Shown here: piece after piece, positions 22,498-33,118 of the stretch | How the letters are laid out: every line of letters starts with the position of its first letter | Position numbering within the stretch: position 1 is the first letter of the stretch | DNA from: Garcia nutans | Taxonomy: Eukaryota > Streptophyta > Magnoliopsida > Malpighiales > Euphorbiaceae | Assembly (NCBI GenBank): GCA_947685225.1 | Contig: CANTUV010000024.1 | Location: forward strand, 29,902,001-29,966,000 | Direction of reading: 5' to 3' | DNA length: 64,000 nt | Program-made: the position numbers and the translations under genes | Notes under the pieces: model-generated | Database searches by the model: none | Told to the model about the DNA's origin: nothing | The model's input: the letters and a program-made list of their open reading frames with translations, nothing else

Positions 22498-23361
22498 GGT
22501 GTTCTACATTTCCTCCCATATAAAGCTTCATACGGTGCCATACCAATACTAGATTGGCAACTATTATTATTTGCAAATTCAACTAAGTTTATCCCAACTA
22601 CCAACAAAATCAATAACACAACTTCTCAGTATATCCTCCATTACTAATATTACCCTTTCAGACTGCCCATCAGTCTGGAGATGAAAAACAGTACTGAAAT
22701 GTAATTGAGTACCTAATGCACCTTGTAAACTCTTTCAAAATCTTGAGGTGAATCTGGGATCTCAATCTGACACTAATTAAATTAGAACCACATGCAGCCT
22801 TAAAATTTCACTAATATAAATTTCTACCAATTTATCAAGGGAGTAATCCATCCTCACTGGTAAAAAGTGAGTTGACTTTGTCATTCTACTCACAATCACC
22901 CAAACTGCATCATGTTTTCTCTGGGTTAGAGGTAATCCAGTAATAAAATCCATAGTTACTTTATCCCATTTCCATTCAGGCATCGGTAATGGTTGCAACA
23001 AACCTGAAGGAACTCGGTGTTCAGCTTTTATCCTCTGACAAATGAGGCACTTAGATATAATTTCTACTATATCTATTTTCATACCCTTCCACTAGTAATG
23101 TTGTTTTAAATCTTGATATATTTTAGTACTCCTAGGGTGCATGGCATAAGCTGATTGATGTGCCTCTTTTAAAATTTTCTTCCTCAATTCTACATCTTCT
23201 AGTAGACAAAAAATGTGTTTTATATCTCACATTACCATCATCTCCAATATGAAAGTCTCCATTCTCCCCCCTTAAGGCAATCTTGCACAATTTTCTGGAT
23301 CTTCGCATCTTCTCTTTATTCTTCTTTAATTTTCTTTAAGAGTAATGGCTTAACTTGCAAT
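22498..23361 (-). pseudogene. pol: Element D pol: integrase zinc-binding region and core
   Basis: Minus strand. Open stretch 23082-22777 encodes CLICQ of the HHCC zinc-binding domain and PLPMPEWKWDKVTMDFITGLP with the first catalytic Asp. The downstream part to 22498 encodes the rest of the core with several stops. The solo LTR at 22492 splits the domain after the catalytic region. Confidence 0.8.
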
Positions 23362-24845
23362 TATGCTAAAAGTACACCATCATTCCCAACTTCAAATCTA
23401 ACATGTAAGGTTTTCAATTCAACCAACAACATGAGGGAATAGGTAGTCAACCCTGCCATAGACTTCTGACTTAAAGCGTCTGCAACTACATTAGCCTTAC
23501 CCGAATGGTAGTCAATCAAACAATCATAATCTTTGATAAACTCCAACCATCGCCTTTGCCGAAGATTCAACTCTTTTTGCACACCCAAATACTTCAAACT
23601 TTTATGATTTATATAGACAAAACATTTTCCCCCATATAGATAATGTTGCAAATCTTTAATGCAAACACTATAGCTGCCAACTCTAGATCATGGGTCGAGC
23701 AGTTCTACTCATGTGGTTTCAATTGTCTAGAGGCATAGGCAATAATTCTACTCTCTTGCATCAATACAAATCCCAAACCATTATGCAATGTATCACTATA
23801 TATCACATATGGTTTCCTTTTTATTAGTAAAGTATGAATAGGAGCCTGAATCAACATATCCCTTAACTGCTCAAAACTCATTTGACATTTTTCTGTCCAT
23901 GCAAATTTCACCCCATTTCAAAGTAATTTAGTGAGTGGCATGGATATCATAGAGAATCCCTTTGAAAATCAATGATAATAATCTACCAATCCTAGAAAAC
24001 TCCTCACTTCTGTAATATTTTTAGGTGGACTCCAATTTAAGATCGCCTCAACTTTACTTGGGTGTAGTCTAATCCCTTCTGCTAAAATAATATGCCCAAG
24101 GAAAGTCACTTGATCTAACCAAAACTCACACTTGGATAATTTTGCAAACAATTGCTTCTCCCTTAATAATTGCAATACAATATGTAAGTGTCTATCATGA
24201 TCCTCCTTACAATATGAATACACCAAAAAATCATCAATAAACACTAATACAAATTGATTAAAATAAGGTCAAAAATTTGATTCATTAGATCCATGAAAGT
24301 CGCTGGTGCATTCAACCCAAACAGCATCACAAGAAATTCATAGTGTCCATACCTCAAACGAAAAGTAGTCTTGGGCACATCTACCTCTTTCACTCTAACT
24401 GATGATACCCTGATCTCAAATCAATTTTAGAAAACATAGCTACTCCTTTCAATTGATCAAAGAGATCATCAATACGAGGTAATGGATATTTATTCTTGAT
24501 GGTTACCTTATTCAACTGTCGATAATCAATACATAATCTTAAGGTATCATCCGTCTTTTTGACAAATAATATTGGTGCTCCCCAAGGTGAAATACTATGA
24601 CGTATAAATTCCTTATCCAGAAATTCCTATAATTATGCCTTCAACTCCTTCAACACTGCTGATGCCATTCGATAAGGGGTTATAGAGATAGGAATGGTAC
24701 CTCCCATTACATCGATACCAAACTCCACCTCTCTCACTGGAGGTAACCCTGGTAACTCATCTAGGAATACATCCAAAAATTCAGCCACTGTGGGAATACT
24801 ATCAAGCTTAGATTTCTCTGCTCTAGGATCCACCACATGTGCCAA
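23361..24845 (-). pseudogene. pol: Element D pol: reverse transcriptase and RNase H
   Basis: Minus strand, from 24845 down. The RT start (IPISITPYRMA) is followed by a broken segment containing PLPRIDDLFDQLKG and then the catalytic FIDD box at the top of the open stretch 24244-23969, which ends in the connection motif EVRSFLGLVDYYH. RNase H is open at 23911-23705 (YSDTLHNGLGFVLMQ) and 23651-23361 (KCFVYINHKSLKYLG, ending at NVVADALSQKS). Position 23867-23869 keeps the CAG codon of FEQL that is a stop in element B. Confidence 0.85.
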
Positions 24846-25440
24846 ATAGGCCTCACACCCTCATCATCCTTCTAGTAGCCATTGTAGAAATGAAAGTAGA
24901 CAAGAGGTACCTTGACTCACCTCTCACTACCACTTCTTTTCCCTTAAGTGTTCTTAGAGTAACATTCTTCTGCTAACAGTCAACTACAGCTTTATGTCTA
25001 GACAATTATTCCATACCCAAAAAAAGATCATACTCCCTAAGTGCATCTCTATCAAATTACCGAGAAATTCCTCTTCTTGCACCACAACTGGGCTATCTCA
25101 ATAAACTCTACTAACTACCACACTATGTCTTAAGGGTTTAGTCACCAACACATCAAATTCCAAAGATTCATAATGCACACTACTCACAGGCAAAGTTGAT
25201 GCACTAATATATGAATGGGTAGATCCAGGATCTATCAATGCATGCATAAGGGTACCGAATAAGGAAGATGTACCAGCTATGACATCTGAAGCATCTGGTT
25301 TCTTCTACATCACATAAACTCTCTCAATAACTCTAGTCCCATCTGGGCTACTCACAGATGTCGAATCTCCTCTCTGGCTAGCCCCAAATATACCACCTCT
25401 ACTACCTCCTCGATTTCCTTTACCTCCTCTACTGCTCTCT
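24846..25440 (-). pseudogene. Element D protease region and gag-pol junction
   Basis: Minus strand. This carries the aspartic protease homologous to 9395-9742 (D-P-G-S-T-H-S-Y-I region at about 25220-25200 on the plus scale), followed by the FREYDL...NWLSRHKAVVDC region near 25060-24975. Frames are interrupted by several stops. No intact start. Confidence 0.65.
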
Positions 25441-26164
25441 TCGGATCCTGCTGTATCAACTGATCTCTCTTCTGATGGATCTAGAGAATCTTTAACAAAA
25501 TGATTTGAAGATCCACACCTATAACAACCTCAGAAATTATCTCCCCAACAAGCTTCTCTATCCATTCGACCACACTGCACACAGGTAGGTGGTGGAGGCC
25601 AATGAGAACTTGAAGTTGTTGTGCTAGCTACCGAGGCTATAGGTCTCTACCTCTGCTGCTATAATATGCCAAAATTTCCCTAGCCCTTGCTAAATCTTTG
25701 AGGATAACCACCTCTGCCTCTCTTTGAAGATGAGGAACTCGTCTCTATTGGAGCTTTTCTAACTCTACTTTCTTGTGTTCTTAGTGCAGCTACAAGTCCT
25801 TGAGCTTTCTCAACATTCCGTGCAGCTGCTACCATCTTGGAAAAATCATCATAGTGAACCACTGCCACTTGACATATAATAGATGGTTTCAACCCTTCTT
25901 CAAATTTTCTACATCGGTCCACCTCATCTGTTAAAATACCACCTGCATACTTACTTAAGTGGAGAAATTATTTTTCATACTCGTCAATTGTCTTATCTCC
26001 TTATTTCAAGTTAAGAAACTCCTTCTAATATTTATACTCCCGAGGAGTATATTTCTTCCCAAACTCCCTTAAAAAATCATCATACGTCAAAACTGAGGGT
26101 TGCCTCAATCCATCAGGAATAGTCTTCCACCAATCATAAGCATCTCCTTGCAGAAGAGACAAGG
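25441..26164 (-). pseudogene. gag: Element D gag, C-terminal half with defective zinc knuckle
   Basis: Minus strand, right to left: capsid sequence with the MDRCRKFEEGLKPSI motif (25922), then an arginine/glycine-rich linker and the CX2CX4HX4C knuckle at about 25527-25485. The last knuckle cysteine codon reads TCT (Ser). The N-terminal third of gag is beyond the composite insert, at 29730-30065. Confidence 0.75.
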
Positions 26165-26169
26165 CATAA

Positions 26170-26258
26170 TGTAATATCCCGAGATATACCTTAAAAGTTT
26201 TGGAGGAGTTGTTGTATTTGGATTTAATATATATGTGATGTATATGTATATGTCTAAT
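26170..26258 (+). mobile_element. Left end of an outer LTR-like insert (orphan 89 bp)
   Basis: Starts TGTAATATCCCGAG directly after CATAA (26165-26169), the duplication matched at 29725-29729. It resembles but is not the start of the next LTR, which has its own TGTAATATCCC at 26259. Its partner right end can only be the sequence ending at 29724. Confidence 0.6.
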
Positions 26259-28125
26259 TGTAATATCCCTAAGTGTGCCTAGAAGTTATGATAATATTGT
26301 TATTATTGAATTGAAGGTGTAAGTGATAAGTGGTAATTGTGTATGGTTTATTTGAATGATAAAAGAAGTTAAGAGATAATGTATATGTGTAATTGGAAAG
26401 AAAAGCAATGTGTAGAGAGAAGTGTATATGTAGTGTATATGGTGATATATATGACATATAAGTTGGTCAAAGGGCTTGGTCAAGGGAAGAAGATATTTAT
26501 ATTGTTAAGTGTGAAATTACCAAAATGGGCAAGAGTTTGTAAAGGGAATTAAAATGTGCATGAGGGTAAGATAGTAAATTACTTTTGGAGGAGTATTTAA
26601 TGAGTGTTGACTTTAGGGTTTCTTCATCATTTCTTCTTCTTCTTCCTTGTGTGGCCGGCTCACCTAAAGCAAAGGAAGACAAGAGAGCTAAGTGAGGGTT
26701 TGATGTTCTAAGCTTCAAAGTTGAGAGAGATTTCAAGTAAACAAGTTGGAATTTCAAGAATTTCATGATTTTGGGTAAGTTTTCTCTTGTTTACCCTTGT
26801 TATTTTTGAAGTTATGCTTGAGTTGAGTTGTGATTTGATGATGGTATGATTAAGTTGCTTATGGTGTGATTTTAAGTATTGATTTTGCTTGATAGATGAG
26901 AAGTTGGGTTGGTGTTGGTGATGGAAGAGTAAGAGTTGTGTTTAGTGAAATTGTTTCTGTTTTACAATTAGTAAAGGCTGTGACTTGTATGATTTTTAAT
27001 TAATTATAGAAAAATGTTCTTGAAGTTAATTTTTGATATGTTGTGCCTCTATGAGTCTAGAATGACTGAAAAATATGTTGATTCGATTTTGGAATGGTTA
27101 TGAGTTTAGAAAGATTATTTTTATTAGACCTGTTCCAGCAGGTACCTTAACTGAGACAGCTATATTTCGGGATTTTTAATAAAATGTAGAAAAATCATAT
27201 CCAATTGAATTTTGGATATGTTGTTTCTTAGTGAGTCTAGTATTTGAGAAAAATAATTTGGAACCACGTTGATTGAATTTGATTTATGGAATTCACAAAG
27301 TTCAGAACTGCTGCCAGGATGCAGGGCAATTGGGGCAGTCTGGTTAGGTGAACTATTTGACCAAGATTTTGTGTTCAGTTTGATCTGAAATTTTAAAGGA
27401 ATGATTTTAAGATACAAAAATAAATTCTGTAAAAATTTTAGAATTTTTAGTCAAGTAGATTATTTTATACAATTTTTCAAAATAAGGTTAAAATGGAGTC
27501 TAAAACCAGAATGTACTATTCATTTGGTCATTTTGCTAATATTCCTTTTGGATTAGGTTTTGGAAGGAAGTGAATTGCCCTAAGTTGAGAAGTAAAGAAC
27601 TCTTGGGAGAAGAAGAGTTTAGAGTTGTGTGAAGTGCTATTGAGGTAAGTACAAAACCCTATTTGATTTCATATATTTATATGACTTTGAACCTTAAACC
27701 ATTTGATTATAAATGTGTTAAGAAATCTATTATATCATTGATACCTATGAGTATATCAATAAGAGTATATGAAATGTGAGAGCATTCAATAATGTATATA
27801 CTATGAAAGATGAAAGATGTGATGATATGATTGTATGATATGATGATATAATAATGCAATTGATTGTGTATACTTAAATGATGAATGATTATATATGTAA
27901 TAATAATGAGACATGAAATAGAGATTGAGATATAATGATGTATGAAGCTATTGTGATTGGCTATGATGATGTAAATGATGATTGAGGCATGTTTGCCTAA
28001 TTGATGCCATTGTGATTAGCTATGATGAGGTAAATGATGAATTGTTCCAATGTGATTTGATATATGGTGCAAATCTATTGTGTAATGTGAAATGAATTGA
28101 GAAAGTAGAGATAAATGAACGAACT

Positions 28126-28440
28126 TATCTGCCTCCTGCGGAACCATGCGGACCCTGTGGATTGGGCAACCGAACTTGGACTACCGACCTGGTTGGGGAA
28201 AAGTTCGATTCATTCAGTGTTATACGTACCTATCTGCCTCCTGCGGAACCATGCGGACCCAGTGAATTGGGCAACCGAACTTGGACTACCGACCTGGTTA
28301 GGAGAAGGTTCGTTAATGATAGTTTTATACATGCCTATCTGCCTCCTGCGGACCCCTGGGATTGGCAGTGGCCTGAGGCCCAGTGGGCAACCGACCTGGT
28401 TGGGGAAAGGTTTGTATTTGCAGCTATGGTTGTTGGAAAT
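28126..28440 (+). repeat. Three tandem 105-bp repeats
   Basis: Units start at 28126, 28231 and 28336, exactly 105 bp apart. Each begins 'tatctgcctcctgcgga'; the first two continue with '..catgcggacc' and 'cgaacttggactaccgacc', and the third is partly rearranged. The first two end in a complement of their CGAACTT, giving CGAACTT/AAGTTCG and, in unit 2, CGAACTT/AGGTTCG (one T-G pair). GC content is well above that of the surroundings. The unit is clearly related to 29639-29722 in the palindrome. Confidence 0.9.
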
Positions 28441-28858
28441 AATGACGAACTTTGAATAACATATTAGTGTGTTTTGGGCCCGAGTCTGTCTTTGTTGTTA
28501 ATATGATATACAAATGTTGAAATAAATAAATATTGAGATCAATGATTGGTGAATTGTGAATATAACAATGTTATGTAGTCTGATATGTAATGTGTATATT
28601 GTTTGTGAGTATTAGTGATGGATTGTGGTTGATGATAATGATTGCCTTTATTGGGAATATGATTTATGATTGGTGAACTATGATTTGTTGTAATGTTATA
28701 AGCAAATATATATAGTTTATGAGGTTGGTAGAAATTTATGTGGAATGCATTGGAAAAAAAAGGAAAACAGGTTAAGAGAATGATAAAACATGATGCTAAA
28801 AATATGAGGTATGTTTATTTTGCAATGTATATTTTATTTTTAATATTTATTTGTATTA

Positions 28859-28901
28859 CTAAGCTTTTGGGCTTAGCGTGGTTATATTAATCGCGCAGGT
28901 A
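28859..28901. promoter_or_regulatory. Conserved LTR hairpin plus GCGCAGGTAA block
   Basis: CTAAGC (28859-28864)/GCTTAG (28871-28876), loop TTTTGG, followed by 'cgcgcaggtaa'. It is homologous in position to 20162-20179, 32019-32035 and 5404-5422. Confidence 0.65.
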
Positions 28902-29282
28902 AAAAGGTGATGGATTTGGAGTTAAACCATTATGTCTTGAAAAGGGCAAGTGTAGCTCGAGACCAACTAGAAGATGGTGCATGCATGTATAAGTTAATAT
29001 ATATATTGCATTTTTTTATAAGAATGTATTCATATGTATCAATAAATCTTTGGAAGAGACAATGTAACTATTATATATATATGTGTTATTATCAAAAGGA
29101 TAGTGATCTTGTAAATACATTTTATATAATAAAATGTACTATTGTTTTAGAAGTTAAGTAAAGATTTTTAAATTGTAATAACTAGTGGCATCCTTATACT
29201 CTATATACTTACTTTGCGTATACAAAGTATATGTATGGTACTTATATAGAGTATCGGGGTGTTACAAATATTCCTTTTTAAC

Positions 29283-29724
29283 TGTAACGACCCTCCCCAA
29301 CCAGGTCGGTATCCCAAGGTCGGTTGCCCAGCCCACTGGGTCCGCATGGTCCGCAGGAGGCAAGCGATCGCTACAGTACTGGACAGCCCTCGCGGCCCAC
29401 CCAGCAGGAATTTGTTTATTTGGCTCCCAAAGGTGTCGCCTCCCTGGATCGAACCCCTGACCTCCCACTTAAGAGAGCCAGCGAGAACCATCCAGTACCA
29501 CAGAAATGGTACTGGATGGTTCTCGCTGGCTCTCTTAAGTGGGAGGTCAGGGGTTCGATCCAGGGAGGCGACTCTTTTGGGAGCCAAATAAACAAATTCC
29601 TGCTGGGTGGGCCGCGAGGGCTGTCCAGTACTGTAGCGATCGCTTGCCTCCTGCGGACCATGCGGACCCAGTGGGCTGGGCAACCGACCTTGGGATACCG
29701 ACCTGGTTGGGGAGGGTCGTTACA
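29283..29724. repeat. 442-bp near-perfect palindrome
   Basis: Two 218-bp arms (29283-29500 and 29507-29724) around the 6-base spacer CAGAAA. Arms are collinear without gaps and I see two mismatches, near 29441 and 29566. The ends read TGTAACGACCC and GGGTCGTTACA, like LTR termini. GC content is much higher than that of its surroundings. The right arm contains 'ggggttcgatcc', which resembles the box B of a tRNA-type promoter. The outer 85 bases of each arm match the 105-bp repeats at 28126. The open frames found on both strands here mirror each other and are not genes. Confidence 0.9.
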
Positions 29725-30065
29725 CATAATCAAACTACTCTTCTGCAGTAACCTACAATTGAATAAACACTCTCTCAATTCGATCCAACCACTGCTCAGC
29801 CTTTGCTTGATCCACAGTGCCTGTGAAATCAGTAGCCAAAACTTCCTTAACTTCTCATACTTCCTAATCGGCTGTTGCTGTTGATGGCTGGGGCATGACG
29901 TAATAAATCCACCATCTATTGTGCCCAAACTGGTGGAATTTTAGGCATTACTGGTCTATCTGTCACTGATGCCTCCCCAACAGCTCCTATACTTGCTCCA
30001 GCTATACCTTCCCCTGGAGAAAAACTCTCTGCACTACCTTCATCTGATATATGAGATCGAGACAT
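29725..30065 (-). pseudogene. gag: Element D gag, N-terminal part
   Basis: Minus strand, start codon at 30065 (MSRSHIS..EGSAESF), the best-preserved start of this gag family in the window. Then PGEGIAGASIG, a proline-rich stretch and the capsid start (LRECLF near 29770). It is cut at 29725 by the composite insert, whose flanks CATAA join it back to 26164. Confidence 0.75.
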
Positions 30066-30240
30066 CTCTACTAGCTATATCTGATTCAAGAACAAAGGTT
30101 GCCACATTAAAGATCAATTCAAATGCCTATACATATTCATGTACATCACTTTTAAAATCAACTTTAGAATCCCCCTTTTCCTCTTACTTAAAACTCACAT
30201 AGGTTGAGAATCTCAAATCACTCTCTAATACCAAAATAAA

Positions 30241-31580
30241 TGTAACACCCTCATAACCTACCCATACATAGTACACACACCTTCAGATATGTAGTATGCA
30301 TAGATAGGGTATAAAAGCATTACAAAAATATTATTACTATACCTATTCACGCTTCATCATTGAGTTACTTGTTATTAGTATTATATACATAAATAAATAG
30401 GTATAAGAAAAATAAACAAGTTTATAGAAATTTTATCGGAGTTTAGATTAAAATATGAGTATTATTAAATCCAATCAATTCAACCTGTAAATATCCAATA
30501 GTTCTCAAAATATTTCCATACACTCACATCCCAAAATCCCATATTTTCATACATACATTCATAAATATAAGAACATGATATTACTTATTTATAAAACATC
30601 TTTAAATCATGTTTCAATTCTTTATATTTTACAAAATAGATATTACATATATATCAACTCAAAAGTATATTTACATACTATGCTCAGGTTTGATATGTGG
30701 CAACCAGAGGCTTCTAGTATGCAACCTCTAACTAGACATGTCCTGGTCAGGAAGGACTTCCAGCTTCTATCCTATCACCTGCATGATAAATGAATTATGC
30801 TAAACCTAAAGCTTAATGGTATATACTTGATAATGTAACACTTTTATGACAAATGTATATGAACATGCATAAGGTTTTAATGTTACAAACATTCTCATCT
30901 TTATTTTACACATAAACATAAACAATCATCATGCATTGGGCCCAATAATATTATATGATAACCTAGTTCCAAAACCATTTCTTTGGCGTATCTCATCATT
31001 AATGACACCTCTGTGTCTTACTAGTGGATGTAAGTTCATCTGTGACACCCAGTGACTCATCCATAGTATAATCATCAATATGGCACCTATGTGTCTCGCT
31101 AGTGGATGTAAATATATCTGTGACACCTAGTGTCTTATCTACAGCATAATCATCAATATGACACCTCATGTGTCTCACTCAGGGGCGTGGTAACATCTTG
31201 ACACACAGTGTCTCACCCCATTGCGTATGGCATGCCAATCTCCAAATGCAATCTTTTGGCAACTAGGTAAAGTATAAGACAACAAACAACATTCCACACT
31301 ATGCATATATGAGTGTTTCACCATGTAACTCATCAATTCATCAACAATTATCATAATTAACATATTTTATCATAATTCTACACTTTATAATCATAAATAC
31401 ATTTTTAATAAAAATATATATGAAGACTTAGCTACGAAAGCCATTTACTACTCCCATATAGTGCAAAATACGACAATAAACGTCAACAAATCAACTCCAC
31501 GGCGATGGCATCCAATAGCCATGCCTATGGGATGTGAAACGAAGCTGTAAATCACCATTGAGTACCCCTATGGTCGTGGC
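30241..31580 (-). mobile_element. 5' LTR of element D, left piece
   Basis: In plus orientation it starts TGTAACACCCTCATAACC, next to a decayed primer site (TGGTATTAGAG on the minus strand, about 30223-30233). It runs to 31580, where element B is inserted. GACAC/GTGTC-type repeats lie at 31000-31215. The rest of this LTR is 59189-60168. Confidence 0.85.
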
Positions 31581-32322
31581 TATAACACCCCTCTACCCCA
31601 TATACGTACACTACATACACCTACATGTAATATACGTATACCATATACAAGGATGTCACAGTCTATTTGAAGCAAACCAATCTTTAAACTTTAACATCAA
31701 TTCATTATTATAAATAGTAATAGATAAAACATTCCTTGTTAAAATACAGATACATGTAGATCTTTATAACACCCAAAGTTTATCGAAAACATTTATTTAA
31801 TAAGTAGCGAAAATGTAGTGGAATATACATATGTATACATCAAAAACAATATTTACAAAAATATAGAGTTTATACATGCTTGGCAGTTTGTCTCTGATCT
31901 TGATGTCCACAACTCAACACTACTCTCACAAACTCAAGCCTAGACCCGACTCGATCTAGACGAGCTCTCCGACACAATCGGATCTACCCTGTCACCTGCA
32001 TGATGAACCACAATCGCGCTAAGTCAACGGCTTAGTGGTACAAACCATAATAACAATATGCTTCAAATGTAATGCCAATATCAATCTTTCAAGAATTATA
32101 AACAATACACAAGGATATCATATTTTATAACATTACATTTCGTTATATTGTTCTTTTGTCTCCTCATTCATGATTCACATTTAAGCAAAGATAAGCATGG
32201 GCCCGAAAGAAACTAATATGTCATTCAAATTCCAGAGTTACTATTTTGCTCCAATATCACATTTATCAAGCCCATAGGTGAATCATTATCGTAATGAGAA
32301 ACATCTCATATGTAACATCCAA

Positions 32323-32425
32323 CTAGACTTCAAGGACTAGGCCCAACCAAGCTTTAAGGGGAGCATAGCATCAACCCAACTTGGCTTCAAGGACCAAGCC
32401 CAACCCAGCTTCAAGGGAGTGTTAC
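32323..32425. repeat. GCTTCAAGG hairpin cluster in B's 3' LTR
   Basis: CTAG (32323-32326)/CTAG (32337-32340) and CTTGG (32380-32384)/CCAAG (32394-32398) flank the shared loop 'ttcaagga', with two more decayed units. In the other B LTR the first stem is ACTAG/CTAGT (49061-49065, 49076-49080). Confidence 0.7.
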
Positions 32426-33034
32426 TTTTAGGCATGCCACCAATAACAAAATTCTGAAAATTGAATAACGTACTAGGCACACAATTCTTTCATTATTTCA
32501 TTATTAATTCCATTCTCATTTTCTCATAATCATATAGGCATAATGCCTCAATATTTCATTTACATCATTATAGCCAACATCAATGGCTTCACATTTCATC
32601 ATTTGAGTGCGCATCACAACTTACATTGTTCATATATTTTGAATCCTCAACGTATAATTCACATAATGCACATAATACAAATCATTGCATCATTCTCATA
32701 TATCAACAATATAATAGGTAACCTAACACATTTTCCAACCAAATGTGTTAAGTCCCAAAATCATGTAAATGTATGCAATCATGTACTTACCTCAAGAGAA
32801 ACTCACACCAATCTAACAACCTCCTCTTCCAAAAATCTTTCAACACTTGAATTAGGGCAACTCAATTCTCATCAAAACCTAATCCAAAGGTGATAATACA
32901 CACTCACATAGTGATACACATAAGAAAATAAGAATAAGAACCAACTATGGCAAACTCTACACATGACACGCTTAACAACACGGGCGTGACCTTGATCGTG
33001 CCCTAAAACCACAACACAGAAGCTTTGACACGCT

Positions 33035-33118
33035 CAGTGACATGGGCATGTCACTGCTTGGGTCAATACTACTCCAACACAGAAGCTATGACACAGTCAG
33101 TGACATGGGTGTGTCACT
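33035..33118. repeat. Two palindromic units in B's 3' LTR
   Basis: CAGTGACATG (33035-33044) and CATGTCACTG (33047-33056) form a perfect 10-bp inverted repeat with a 2-base centre. AGTGACA (33099-33105)/TGTCACT (33112-33118) follows. In the other B LTR the unit at 49835-49856 reads CAGTGACATG/CGTGTCACTG, with one T-G pair. Confidence 0.85.

Larger units (their letters stand above)
26259..29266 (+). mobile_element. LTR of the 19821-family, plus orientation
   Basis: Starts TGTAATATCCCTAAG and ends GGGGTGTTACA. It is homologous to the reverse complement of 19821-22492. It differs in its middle, where three 105-bp GC-richer repeats (28126-28440) replace the GCTTCAAGG cluster. The conserved hairpin CTAAGC/GCTTAG is at 28859-28876, followed by GCGCAGGTAA. 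The motif TACTATTCATTTGGTCAT at about 27513-27530 is shared with the C-family LTRs. No clear 5-bp duplication is seen at its own ends (CTAAT against AATAT). Confidence 0.75.

Noticed and set aside
28115..28459. Two overlapping frames of about 100 codons with repeating peptide
   Set aside because: They result from a 105-bp tandem repeat whose length is a multiple of three; the region lies within an LTR.
29201..29928. Long overlapping open frames of 110-186 codons on both strands
   Set aside because: They are mirror images produced by the palindrome (same peptide on each strand) and do not resemble any retroelement protein.
32543..32893. 116-codon open frame
   Set aside because: It lies within B's LTR, has biased low-complexity composition and is not kept at full length in the other LTR (49282-49491).
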